Assembly: GCA_963747335.1 (NCBI GenBank)
Contig: CAVVEV010000011.1
Span: 62,001-126,000, forward strand
Source: Prado023 sp963747335
GTDB taxonomy: Bacteria > Actinomycetota > Actinomycetes > S36-B12 > CAIYMF01
Length of the DNA: 64,000 nucleotides
Direction: 5' to 3'
This document shows, piece by piece, positions 8,202 through 16,803 of this stretch (position 1 is the stretch's first letter; each line of letters begins with the position of its first letter). The notes under the pieces are model-generated. The model was not told the DNA's origin, did not search any database, and saw only the letters and a program-made list of their open reading frames with translations. Both the position numbers and the translations under genes were made by a program.

Positions 8202-9380
8202 TCACCCCGACGGGGCGGCAGAGTCGGGGGAGTCGTCGGACCAGGTGATCCGGGCGGGCTTGCCGACGAACGTGGCGAACTCCTCGAGCGCCCCGGTGAG
8301 TCGGCGTCGGTCGGCCGCGGTGCTCCGGGTGAAGGGTGAGGCGACGATGTCCACCCGGCGTGTGAGTTCCCGGCGCTTCCACATGCCGACGACGCGCCCG
8401 TCGATGACGAGTGTGGGCGCGAACACGCCGTTGCCCCCGGGGACGACGCGCTTCTCATGGTCGACGGCGATCTGGGCGGTGCGGTCGCGGTATCCGAGGA
8501 CCAGCTCGTCGAACCCGGGGAGGGCGCGTGCGGGCAGAGCGGCTCTGGCCGAGGTCCCGGCGGCGTGGGTGGTGGACTGGGACGGGGCGCCGTCGGAAGC
8601 ATCGAGCTGGGCCTCGGTCACGTACATGTCGCGGCCGCCGAACGGCCGAAGGACGAGTCCCTCGGCCGCGGCGAGTCCCGCGCGGGCGTCGGCCATCGTG
8701 AGATCAGCCCACCGCGCGAGGTCGTGGGCGCTGACGGGGGCGTGGCTGCGCACGAAGCGCTCGGCAATGGTGGCCAGAGCGGCAGGCCGGTCGAGCTCGA
8801 CGGCAGGCGGGGCGAACTCGTCGAGCAGGACGAACGTCTGCTCCCTACCACGCTGCGGCCCCACGCAGGTCACGCCCTTCTGGCTGGCGTACCAGAGCAG
8901 GTGGTATCCGAGCTGCCCGGCGCTGGGGATGCCCGCACCCTCGAGGATGGTCACGCACTCAGCGCGGGTCATGGCCCGGCCGCCAGCCATCGCCTCGCTG
9001 AGGACGGCCGCTGCCCGGTCTGCGTCCTCCTCGGCGAGCCCGAGGAACTGCCGGCGGGCTTCGGCCCCCCGCAGGGCGCGGGCACCGAGGTGCGTGATCA
9101 TCCAGCGGGCATCGGCCCCGGGCAGCACGTGCAGGGTGCCGCGCATCGGCCAGGTCCGCAGGATCTCGCCCGACTCGAACGCCGCGACCACCTCGTCGCG
9201 CGCGCGCCCGGTGCGCAGGCCCAGTGACCACAGGACGCTGCCGTAGTCCTGACCCTGCATCGCCCCGAACCACCTGACGACATCGGCCACCGCGCGATCA
9301 GCGGTGGGACGGTCGTCGAGCAGCAGGCTCGACATCCGGGCAGCGCGGATCCGCCGTTCGTCGGTCGTTGTCGTGGACAT
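8202..9380 (-). CDS. Winged-helix DNA-binding protein (AlkZ/YcaQ-like, HTH_42)
   Basis: 392 residues. The conserved features of the family are present: RAARMSSLLL near the start, MQGQDYGSVLWSLGLR (family 'xQxQ' region), LRTWPMRGTLHVLP, WMITHL, and a C-terminal VVPGGNGVFAPTLVIDGRVVGMWKR. Members include AlkZ/YcaQ glycosylases that unhook crosslinks and the Streptomyces azinomycin-resistance type, but many are uncharacterised. ATG 9380 is supported by GGAGGTGG 5 nt upstream. The position beside Ku, ligase and SbcCD fits a DNA-repair role, which is inference. Confidence 0.85.
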   Translation of the reverse strand: MSTTTTDERRIRAARMSSLLLDDRPTADRAVADVVRWFGAMQGQDYGSVLWSLGLRTGRARDEVVAAFESGEILRTWPMRGTLHVLPGADARWMITHLGARALRGAEARRQFLGLAEEDADRAAAVLSEAMAGGRAMTRAECVTILEGAGIPSAGQLGYHLLWYASQKGVTCVGPQRGREQTFVLLDEFAPPAVELDRPAALATIAERFVRSHAPVSAHDLARWADLTMADARAGLAAAEGLVLRPFGGRDMYVTEAQLDASDGAPSQSTTHAAGTSARAALPARALPGFDELVLGYRDRTAQIAVDHEKRVVPGGNGVFAPTLVIDGRVVGMWKRRELTRRVDIVASPFTRSTAADRRRLTGALEEFATFVGKPARITWSDDSPDSAAPSG

Positions 9381-9532
9381 CGCCACCTCCGTCCGGGAGC
9401 GTAGCTGGCAGGGCTGACACGGCGTTCGCCACGCACGTATCAGCGGGTGCCGCGGCCGACATCGGTGCGACACCATGCCGGTCGCAGGGCGCGTTCGGCC
9501 GTAGTGTCGGACCCCCGTGTCAGGGTGTCGGC

Positions 9533-10693
9533 ATGCGATTGCTGCACACCTCCGACTGGCACCTGGGCCGCCGGCTGCACGGTGCCGAGCTGCTGGCCGA
9601 GCAGGAGGCGTTCCTGGCCTGGCTCCTGGAGCTGGCCGCCTCTGAGGAGTGCGACGCCGTGCTCGTGAGCGGGGATGTCTACGACCGCGCCCAGCCCGGC
9701 GCCGATGCCATCGCGCTCATGGACCGCACGCTGGCCGCCTTCGCCCGCACCCGGATCCCACTGGTCATCTCCAGTGGCAACCATGACAGCGCGGTCCGCC
9801 TTCAGTATGCCGGCGAGGTGCTGGCCGAGGCGGGCATCCACCTGCGCACCTCGATCGAGCAGGCCACCGAGCCGGTGCTGCTCACCGATGGATTCGGTGA
9901 GGTGGGCGTGTACGGCATCCCGTTCGTGCTGCCTGACGCGGCCGTCGCGCAGCTGGAGGTGGAACGCTCGCATGCGGCCGTCCTCGGCGTCCTGGCCGAT
10001 CGGATCCGCGCCGATGCCGCCGCCCGCGGGCTGAGGCGCGTGGTCGTCATGGCACATGCCTTCGTGACCGGGGGCTCGGCCTGTGAGTCCGAGCGCGAGA
10101 TCCGGGTGGGCGGTGTCGGCGACACTCCCGCTGAGGTGTTCGACGGGGTCAACTACGTGGCCCTGGGTCACCTGCACGGTCCGCAGGAGGTTCGCCTCGC
10201 AGGTTCGTCGACCGTGGTCGAGTACAGCGGGTCGCCGTTGGCCTTCTCGTTCTCCGAGCGTGACCACGTCAAGTCCGTCACCGTCGTCGACATCGATGGC
10301 CTCGGCGTCGTGACCACCCATCGGGTGGCGGCGCCGGTCCCCCGTCCCCTGGTGCAGGTCAGCGGCCGACTCTCGGACCTCGTCGAGCGAGCCCAGGGCG
10401 ATCTCGCGGACCTGGCCGATGCCTGGGTCAAGGTCGTCCTGACCGATCCCGGCCGGCTGGCCAACCCGATGGAGCAACTGCGCGCCCTCTGGCCGCACAC
10501 GCTGGTCCTCGAGTTCGCCCCGCAGCGTGCTGAGTCGCCCCTGGGCCTCACCCGGATCACTGAGGCCAGCGACCCGGTCGAGATCTGCGCGGAGTTCGTC
10601 GCCACGGTGTCGGGCACTGCGCCAAGTCCGGTGCAGCGCGACGTGCTCACCGAGGTCGTGCTGGCCGCCCAGCGTGTGGAGGTGTCGGCCTGA
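9533..10693 (+). CDS. sbcD: Exonuclease SbcCD subunit D
   Basis: 386 residues, metallophosphoesterase. The metal-binding motifs are in order: HTSDWHLGRR (residues 5-14), SGDVYDRA, SGNHDS, and later MAHAFVTG and YVALGHLHGPQ. This is the Mre11-like nuclease subunit of SbcCD, which cuts hairpins and protein-blocked DNA ends. Its stop codon overlaps the sbcC start (TGATG), so subunits are made together. About 150 bp separate it from the divergent winged-helix gene. Confidence 0.96.
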   Translation: MRLLHTSDWHLGRRLHGAELLAEQEAFLAWLLELAASEECDAVLVSGDVYDRAQPGADAIALMDRTLAAFARTRIPLVISSGNHDSAVRLQYAGEVLAEAGIHLRTSIEQATEPVLLTDGFGEVGVYGIPFVLPDAAVAQLEVERSHAAVLGVLADRIRADAAARGLRRVVVMAHAFVTGGSACESEREIRVGGVGDTPAEVFDGVNYVALGHLHGPQEVRLAGSSTVVEYSGSPLAFSFSERDHVKSVTVVDIDGLGVVTTHRVAAPVPRPLVQVSGRLSDLVERAQGDLADLADAWVKVVLTDPGRLANPMEQLRALWPHTLVLEFAPQRAESPLGLTRITEASDPVEICAEFVATVSGTAPSPVQRDVLTEVVLAAQRVEVSA

Positions 10694-13686
10694 TGCGGCT
10701 GCACACCCTGCGCATGCATGCCGTCGGGCCGTTCGCCGATGAGCAGGTCATCGACTTCGACCGGCTCGGTGCCGGCGGGCTGTTCCTCTTCGAGGGTCCG
10801 ACCGGTGTCGGCAAGTCCACGATCCTGGATGCGCTCACCTTCGCCCTGTACGGGGGGCTGGCCAGCGACTCCGGCGATCCGGCCCGGTTGCGCTCGGACT
10901 TCGCCGGCGCGGATGACCGGTCCGAGGTCACGCTGGAGTTCTCGGTTCGGGGTGGGCGGCATCGGATCACCCGCTCGCCGGAGTACTCCCGGCCGAAGAA
11001 GCGGGGCACGGGCGTCACCAAGGAGAAGGCCAGCGTCCATCTCGAGCGGTTCGTGGCGGGCCAGTGGGAGAGCCGCTCACACGCCAAGGACGAGGTGGGC
11101 ACGATCGTCGGCGAGCTGCTGGGCCTGACCCGCGAGCAGTTCCGCCAGGTGGTGCTCCTGCCCCAGGGTGAGTTCGCGACGTTCCTGCGCGCCGGCGATG
11201 ACGAGCGGCGGGAGGTTCTGGGCAAGCTTTTCGGCACCCAGTTCTTCCGGACCGTCACCGATTCCCTCCAGGCTCGTGCCCAGCAGGCGAGTCGTGCGCT
11301 TCAGGCAGCCGACGCAGAGCTCGGCGCCCGGGTTGCGGCGGCCTGTGAGGCCGCCGGCCTCGATGCCCACGAGGGTGCGGAGCTTGGCGAACTCCAGGTG
11401 CCGGAGCGGCTCGAGGGCCTGGTAGCCCTGGACGAGCAGCTCGCCCAGCGCGTCCATGCGACTGGCGATGCGGCGAATCTGGCCGAGGAGGCGCAGGTCC
11501 AGGCGCGCGTTGTACTGGCGGACGCGAGTTCGGTGGCCGCTCGTCTCGAGCAAAGGGTGCAGTGGGAGGCGACCCTGGCGCAGGCCCTGGAGCAGCGAGC
11601 GGACCACGAGGTCCGTCGTGGCGTGTTGGCCCGGGCGCGCCGGGCGATCCCGGTACGACCGCTCATGGAGCTCGTCGACGGTGCCGTGGAGCGGGTCGCG
11701 GCACTGCGCGCAGCCGTCGTGGCAGCCAGTCCCGGTCGGGCTGCCGACCCTGAGCATCTCGAAGGCGCGGGGTGGCAGGAGTTGGCGGGGCAGGCCGCTG
11801 AGGATCGGACCACAGCAGGGGAGTTGGCCCACCTGGTCCTGATCGAGGACGGTCTGGCCGAGGATCGCGAGCTCCTGGAACGGCAGAGAGCCGCGCTCGT
11901 GGAGTTGACGGCTGCGAGTCAGGCGGCCCAGGAGCGCAGCCGGGTGATCCCCGTCGAACTCGCTGAGGCCCGCGCCGAGCTCGGTGCCGCCCACCAAGCG
12001 GCGATGGGAGTGGCCGCATCCAGAGCGGTCCTTGTTGCGATCGCCGGTCAGGCGGAGGCAGCCGGGCGGCTGTCCGAGCTCAGCGAGCTCGTCGAGCAGC
12101 GGCGGGTGGCCAGGCGAGCAGCACGCCGGGTGCATGAGGAGGCCGACGGCGACCACCGGCTCCTGGTCGACAAGCGCCTGGCCGATGTTCGCGGCGAGCT
12201 CGCCGCACGGCTGGTCTCCGGAGACCCCTGCCTCGTCTGCGGGTCCCCGGAGCACCCCGCACCCGCCTGGTCGACGATGGCCGGGGTCTCTGAGGAGCAG
12301 GTGCGGCAGGCGGCCTCCTCCCGCGACGAGGCCCGCCTGATCCTCGACGAGGCGGAGGTGGCGCTGGTGCGCGCCGAGGCGGACCTCGAGCACTCGACGC
12401 GTCTGGCCGGCGGGATCCCGGCGGAGCAGTGGCAGGTCAGGATCGGCGAGATTCGCGCGGCGGTGGCCTCCGGCGAGCAGGCCCAGGCCTCCCTCCCCGA
12501 GCTGGACGCCCGGGTTGCGCAGCTGAGCGCGGAGCAGTCCCAGCTCGGTGCCGAACTGATCCAGCTGGCCGAGGCCCTGGCGGGGGCGCATTCCGAGGCG
12601 ATGCACCTGGCCGAGGACCTCGAAGGGCGTGAGGGGGAGGTGCTGGCCGCTCGTGCGGGGTGCGCGAGTGTCCGGGACCGAGCTGCCGCCCTCGTGGCTT
12701 CGGCCGGCGAACGGGAGTCACTCTCGGCCGCCGTGCTCGACCTGTTCCGAGGGCTCGAGCACCTGGCGTCCGCGGCGGCCCGGGCAGACGCGGAGGCCTG
12801 CAGGTCCGGGTTCGTCGACCTCGCTGATGCCCGGTCCGCGCATCTGGCCACCGCCGACCTGGAGGATCTCGAGCGAACCGTGGACGAGTGGGAGGCAGCC
12901 GTGGCCGCGGCACGGACCCAGCTCGACTCAGCCGAGTTGCGGGCCGTGGCGGATGTCGACCCGGCCATGGCGGCCGCTCAGGTGGCGGGCGCCAAGGCCG
13001 AGGTTGCGCGGCTCGAGGGCGCCGCACGCGCGGCGCACGAGGAGGCGACCGTCGCCCGCCGGCAGCGTGAGCGCTTCGCCGAGCGCCTGGCCGAGGTCCG
13101 GACGTGCGCAACTCAACGGGCCGAGCTGGCAGCCGCGAACGAGGAGCTCGTCTCCCTGGACCTGTACGCCCGGGGGATGGCCGGTTCCCCGCGCATGAGC
13201 CTGGTGACGTTCGTGCTGCGCTACTGGTTCGAGCAGGTCGTGACGGCCGCGAACGTGCGGCTTGAGTCCATGTCCGCCGGAAAGTACGAGCTGCTCCGCA
13301 TCGATGAGGCCGTGCGCAAGGACGCCCGTGTCGGCCTTGGCCTGGCGGTGCTCGATCGACACACAGGCCGGGAGCGCAGCCCCGGAACGCTGTCCGGTGG
13401 CGAGACGTTCTATACGTCACTCGCCCTGGCGTTGGGCCTCGCCGACGTCGTGGTCGCGCAGGCAGGGGGGGCCCAGCTGGACACCCTGTTCATCGACGAG
13501 GGCTTCGGCAGCCTCGATCCGGACACCCTCGACGACGTCATGGGCGTCATCGACGACCTGCGCGGAAATGGCCGGGTCATCGGGATCGTCAGCCACGTCC
13601 CTGAGCTCAAGGAACGGATCGCCGAGCGGTTGACCGTGCGCCGCGTCCGTCCCGACGGCCCATCGACGGTGGACGTCAGCGCCTGA
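10693..13686 (+). CDS. sbcC: Exonuclease SbcCD subunit C (SMC-like ATPase)
   Basis: 997 residues, normal length. Walker A GPTGVGKSTILDAL lies near residues 36-49. Long Ala/Glu/Arg-rich coiled coils run from about 170 to 500 and 530 to 830. They are joined by the zinc hook CLVCGSPEHP at about residue 513, through which two molecules dimerise. The ABC signature LSGGETFYTSLALALGLAD and Walker B LDTLFIDEGFGSLD lie in the last 120 residues. Rad50-like partner of SbcD. Apparently intact. Confidence 0.96.
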   Translation: MRLHTLRMHAVGPFADEQVIDFDRLGAGGLFLFEGPTGVGKSTILDALTFALYGGLASDSGDPARLRSDFAGADDRSEVTLEFSVRGGRHRITRSPEYSRPKKRGTGVTKEKASVHLERFVAGQWESRSHAKDEVGTIVGELLGLTREQFRQVVLLPQGEFATFLRAGDDERREVLGKLFGTQFFRTVTDSLQARAQQASRALQAADAELGARVAAACEAAGLDAHEGAELGELQVPERLEGLVALDEQLAQRVHATGDAANLAEEAQVQARVVLADASSVAARLEQRVQWEATLAQALEQRADHEVRRGVLARARRAIPVRPLMELVDGAVERVAALRAAVVAASPGRAADPEHLEGAGWQELAGQAAEDRTTAGELAHLVLIEDGLAEDRELLERQRAALVELTAASQAAQERSRVIPVELAEARAELGAAHQAAMGVAASRAVLVAIAGQAEAAGRLSELSELVEQRRVARRAARRVHEEADGDHRLLVDKRLADVRGELAARLVSGDPCLVCGSPEHPAPAWSTMAGVSEEQVRQAASSRDEARLILDEAEVALVRAEADLEHSTRLAGGIPAEQWQVRIGEIRAAVASGEQAQASLPELDARVAQLSAEQSQLGAELIQLAEALAGAHSEAMHLAEDLEGREGEVLAARAGCASVRDRAAALVASAGERESLSAAVLDLFRGLEHLASAAARADAEACRSGFVDLADARSAHLATADLEDLERTVDEWEAAVAAARTQLDSAELRAVADVDPAMAAAQVAGAKAEVARLEGAARAAHEEATVARRQRERFAERLAEVRTCATQRAELAAANEELVSLDLYARGMAGSPRMSLVTFVLRYWFEQVVTAANVRLESMSAGKYELLRIDEAVRKDARVGLGLAVLDRHTGRERSPGTLSGGETFYTSLALALGLADVVVAQAGGAQLDTLFIDEGFGSLDPDTLDDVMGVIDDLRGNGRVIGIVSHVPELKERIAERLTVRRVRPDGPSTVDVSA

Positions 13687-13688
13687 CG

Positions 13689-13710
13689 CCGGCCCGCATA
13701 CTCGGGCCGG
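13689..13710 (+). terminator. Hairpin just after sbcC
   Basis: CCGGCCCG (13689-13696) pairs with CGGGCCGG (13703-13710), six-base loop, beginning 3 nt after the sbcC stop. No T-run follows. Confidence 0.5.
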
Positions 13711-13760
13711 ACCGCCTACGGTCGGAGTCCGGCACATCTCAGGATCGGACGGAGCCCGAC

Positions 13761-14711
13761 ATGTCGTATGCGACGCAGAGCGCCTGGCGCGACATCCAGG
13801 CCTTCCTGCCCCCGGCGTACCAGCTCCACGCGGGTGTCGAGCCGGTTGAGGAGTGGTGGCCCTGGCACGGTCACGAGATCCACCTCGACTGCTACCGCGA
13901 TCCTGCAGCGCCCGCCAAGGTGATCCTGTTCCACGGCGTGGGGACCAACGGGAGGCAGCTGTCGACGATCCTGGGGGCTCCACTGCATCGGCGCGGATAC
14001 GAGACGATCGCGATCGACATGCCGGAGTACGGAATGACCCGGGTGGCCCCCGGTGCACGCGTCCGCTACGACGACTGGGTGCAGGCAGGCATCGACCTCG
14101 TGGCCGTGGAGGGGGCGAGGGACGAACGCCCGATCATCCTCTACGGCCTCAGCGCGGGCGGGATGTTGGCCTACCAGGTCGCAGCCGCGACGAACGCTGT
14201 GGCCGGTGTCGTGGGCATGTGCTTCCTCGACCAGTCCGTCCAGCAGGTCGCCGACGAGACGGCGCTCAATGTGGCGATGTCCCGCGTGGGCGCCCCCATG
14301 GTGCGCTTCGCCGCGAGGACCCCACTGTCCGGGCTACGGATGCCAATGCGGGTGGCGAGCAAGATGCACACTCTCGTCAACGACCAGGCCGCTTTGAAGG
14401 TGTGCCTGCATGACGGCACCTCGGCCGGGAACGCCATGACGATGGCCTTCCTTGACTCCTACATCGCCTACCGGCCCGCCGTGGAGCCTGACGACTTCGA
14501 CGTGTGCCCGATCCTCCTGACCCAGCCGGGCGAGGACCGCTGGACGCCCCTGCACCTCAGCGAGCTCTTCCTCAACAGGATCGGACGGGTCCCAGTGACC
14601 ACCGTGATCCTCGAGGGTGCTGGCCACTACCCGATCGAAGAACCCGGCCTGGACCAGATGGTCGATGCCATCGAGGCCTTCATCCGAGCGCAGGTGGCCG
14701 GTTCCCTCTGA
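13761..14711 (+). CDS. Alpha/beta hydrolase
   Basis: 316 residues. Strand and oxyanion region VILFHGVGTNGRQL, nucleophile elbow LYGLSAGGMLAYQ (Ser near residue 131), acid region ILLTQPGEDRWTP and catalytic His in LEGAGHYPIE give a full hydrolase triad. No signal peptide, so cytoplasmic. Substrate not predictable. Lies alone between sbcC and the ccdA operon on the same strand. Confidence 0.85.
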   Translation: MSYATQSAWRDIQAFLPPAYQLHAGVEPVEEWWPWHGHEIHLDCYRDPAAPAKVILFHGVGTNGRQLSTILGAPLHRRGYETIAIDMPEYGMTRVAPGARVRYDDWVQAGIDLVAVEGARDERPIILYGLSAGGMLAYQVAAATNAVAGVVGMCFLDQSVQQVADETALNVAMSRVGAPMVRFAARTPLSGLRMPMRVASKMHTLVNDQAALKVCLHDGTSAGNAMTMAFLDSYIAYRPAVEPDDFDVCPILLTQPGEDRWTPLHLSELFLNRIGRVPVTTVILEGAGHYPIEEPGLDQMVDAIEAFIRAQVAGSL

Positions 14712-14864
14712 CCGGGCTGGTCCCCGGCGGGCATCCCTGGTGGGAGGCGGCGCTGTCCACCGGACCGTCGATGGGGCCGCAAGGACCGGTTGGCCGCAGC
14801 GCCCCACAGCGCTGTTGAGGACCGCGGCCACGCCCAGAGCAAGAGGAGCCGCAGTCACGGGCAC

Positions 14865-14883
14865 ATACCCCAGGGGGTATTAT
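14865..14883 (+). promoter_or_regulatory. CsoR/CstR-type operator overlapping the ccdA promoter
   Basis: ATACCCC (14865-14871), AG, GGGGTAT (14874-14880) is a perfect dyad with a central G/C tract. This is the form of site bound by CsoR-family sensors (copper, persulfide or formaldehyde). It overlaps a good -10 hexamer TATTAT (14878-14883), so binding would block transcription toward ccdA. No CsoR-family gene is present in the window. Confidence 0.7.
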
Positions 14884-14907
14884 GAGGTCTGCGCCCATCG
14901 ACCTCAT
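14882..14907 (+). promoter_or_regulatory. Inverted repeat in the ccdA leader
   Basis: ATGAGGTC (14882-14889) and GACCTCAT (14900-14907) are perfect complements separated by 10 nt. The repeat starts at the end of the -10 element, so it could be a second protein site or a stem-loop at the very 5' end of the mRNA. Confidence 0.45.
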
Positions 14908-14978
14908 GACAGGCAGCCGATGTCCCCAGCCAGCTGCTCCATCCCCGCCTTGCGGCTTGCCCTTGGAGTACACGCGTC

Positions 14979-15734
14979 ATGACGGGCGCGGAGCTCGGGC
15001 TGTTCGGGGCGTTCCTCGGGGGCATCGTGTCGTTCCTGTCCCCGTGCGTGCTTCCGGTCGTGCCCGCGTATGTCGCGGTGGTCACCGGGTTGAGCATCTC
15101 CTCGGTGCAGGCCGGCGGGCGCAACCACCTGGCCCAGACGCTGAAGACCTCGCTGGGGTTCATCCTCGGATTCAGTTCCGTCTTCATCCTGCTCGGGCTC
15201 TCGGTGACGGCCGTGAGCCAGACTCTGGTCACCCACCGCGACCTGCTCACGCGCCTGTCTGGGCTCGTCGTGCTGGCGATGGCACTGTTCCTCCTCGCGT
15301 CCCTGGTGCTGCAGGCGCCCTGGTTGTACCAGGAGAAGCGATGGCACCCGCAGCTGGACCGGTTCGGGCCGTTCGCTGCCCCGGTCGCCGGTGTCGCGTT
15401 CGGATTCGGCTGGACCCCGTGCATCGGCCCGGTGCTCACCAGCGTCCTGGCGATCGCTGCGAGCAGCGGTGAGGCCGCCCGCGGTGCGGCACTGCTCGTC
15501 GCCTACTCCGCTGGTCTGGCTGTGCCCTTCCTGGCCGCCGCACTCGCGCTCGACCGATTCACGGGCGCGATCGGATTCGTCAAGCAGCACTTCCTGGCGA
15601 TCACCGCTACGTCCGCAGTTGTCCTGGCCGGGTTCGGCGTGCTCCTGGCGTTCAACCGCATGTCCATGGTCACCACCATCACGCAGTCAGTCCTCGAGGC
15701 GCTCGGTCTGGGCAGCCTCCTCGGGCTGGGCTGA
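14979..15734 (+). CDS. ccdA: Cytochrome c biogenesis / thiol-disulfide transporter CcdA
   Basis: 251 residues, six hydrophobic spans. It moves reducing power from cytoplasmic thioredoxin across the membrane. Each half carries the conserved Cys-Pro motif: FLSPCVLPVVPAY in span 1 and FGWTPCIGPVL in span 4. ATG 14979 has GGAG about 10 nt upstream. It is followed after 15 bp by a thioredoxin-rhodanese protein, its likely electron acceptor. No ccsA/resB cytochrome genes are nearby, which argues for a general extracytoplasmic thiol-reduction role. Confidence 0.93.
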   Translation: MTGAELGLFGAFLGGIVSFLSPCVLPVVPAYVAVVTGLSISSVQAGGRNHLAQTLKTSLGFILGFSSVFILLGLSVTAVSQTLVTHRDLLTRLSGLVVLAMALFLLASLVLQAPWLYQEKRWHPQLDRFGPFAAPVAGVAFGFGWTPCIGPVLTSVLAIAASSGEAARGAALLVAYSAGLAVPFLAAALALDRFTGAIGFVKQHFLAITATSAVVLAGFGVLLAFNRMSMVTTITQSVLEALGLGSLLGLG

Positions 15735-15749
15735 GCAGAGAGGAATCCG

Positions 15750-16745
15750 ATGTCCACCCCGCGCATGACGAAGGCCGAACAGCGAGAGGCGAGGGCGACG
15801 GCCAAGCAGGCTGCTGCCGCCCGGGCGGAGCGACAGCGCCGGATCGCCGTGGTCGCGGTCTCTGCTCTCGTCGTCGTCATCTTCGGTGGCGTCGCAGCGC
15901 TCGCCCTCGCCTCCGGCGGAGGCGACTCGACCGCGGGCGGGAAGTACTCCGCCAGCAAGGAGGCGTTCGTGCTGCCCGGGCTGCTCGATGCGAACCAGAC
16001 GGTCAGCCTGAGCGAGCACCAGGGTCGACCCGTGGTCGTCAACTTCTTCGCCTCGTGGTGTGTCTACTGCAACGAGGAGCTCCCCGGGTTCGTGCAGGTC
16101 GCCAAGGCCACGTCCGGCCAGGTCGACTTCATCGGCGTGGACACTGGCGACCCCGGCGACGGGGCAGCAATGGCCCGCCGGTTCGACCTGTCGGGTGCGG
16201 GCTTCGACCTGGCCGAGGACATCGGTGCCGACCCGCCCTCAGACCTCTGGCTGTCCTACGGCTCCCAGGGCCTGCCGGTCACGGCGTTCTACGACGCCTC
16301 CGGCACGCTCGTCGACTTCTCCGGCGGGATGCTCACCCAGGAGCAGCTCGAGGACCGGATCACGACGATCTTCGGTGTCGAGGTCGATGCCGCGGACGCC
16401 ACGGAGCTCGGCGCACCGGTCATCCCCCTGATCCCGCGCGGCGCCTACGAGCTGCTGGCCGGCAACCAGGAGGATCCGACCTTCGTGGCGGTGGACCTGC
16501 GCCCCGCGGATCAGTACAGAGGCGGTCACCTGCCCGGTGCGATCAACCTCGAGTACCCCTCGACCGGCTTCGATGAGGCGGTCGCCGCCCTCGACACAGC
16601 CGGCAGCTACTTCCTCTATGACGCAGCGGGTGCGGTCTCCAAGAAGGCTGCGGAGGCGATGCACGAGGTGGGGTTCAGGCACGTGTACGACATCGAGGGC
16701 GGCATCGCTGCGTGGGAGCAGTCGGGCCTGCCGACGACGCAGTAG
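15750..16745 (+). CDS. Membrane-anchored TlpA-like thioredoxin fused to a rhodanese-like domain
   Basis: 331 residues. A basic, Ala-rich cytoplasmic N-terminus and one membrane span (about residues 31-55) anchor a TlpA/ResA-type thioredoxin domain (about 70-210) with the redox motif ASWCVYCNEELPG (CxxC). A rhodanese-like domain (about 220-331) follows, with FVAVDLRPADQYRGGHLPGAINLEY and VYDIEGGIAAWEQSGLP. At the place of the catalytic Cys it reads FLYDAAGAVS, so Asp replaces Cys and sulfur transfer is unlikely. It is 15 bp downstream of ccdA with GAGAGGAA before the ATG, so it is probably the CcdA-reduced partner. Confidence 0.88.
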   Translation: MSTPRMTKAEQREARATAKQAAAARAERQRRIAVVAVSALVVVIFGGVAALALASGGGDSTAGGKYSASKEAFVLPGLLDANQTVSLSEHQGRPVVVNFFASWCVYCNEELPGFVQVAKATSGQVDFIGVDTGDPGDGAAMARRFDLSGAGFDLAEDIGADPPSDLWLSYGSQGLPVTAFYDASGTLVDFSGGMLTQEQLEDRITTIFGVEVDAADATELGAPVIPLIPRGAYELLAGNQEDPTFVAVDLRPADQYRGGHLPGAINLEYPSTGFDEAVAALDTAGSYFLYDAAGAVSKKAAEAMHEVGFRHVYDIEGGIAAWEQSGLPTTQ

Positions 16746-16803
16746 GTGGCACTCGCAGGCGTGACAGCGGATAGCCGCGCTCGCAGGACTAGCGTCGGAG
16801 CCC

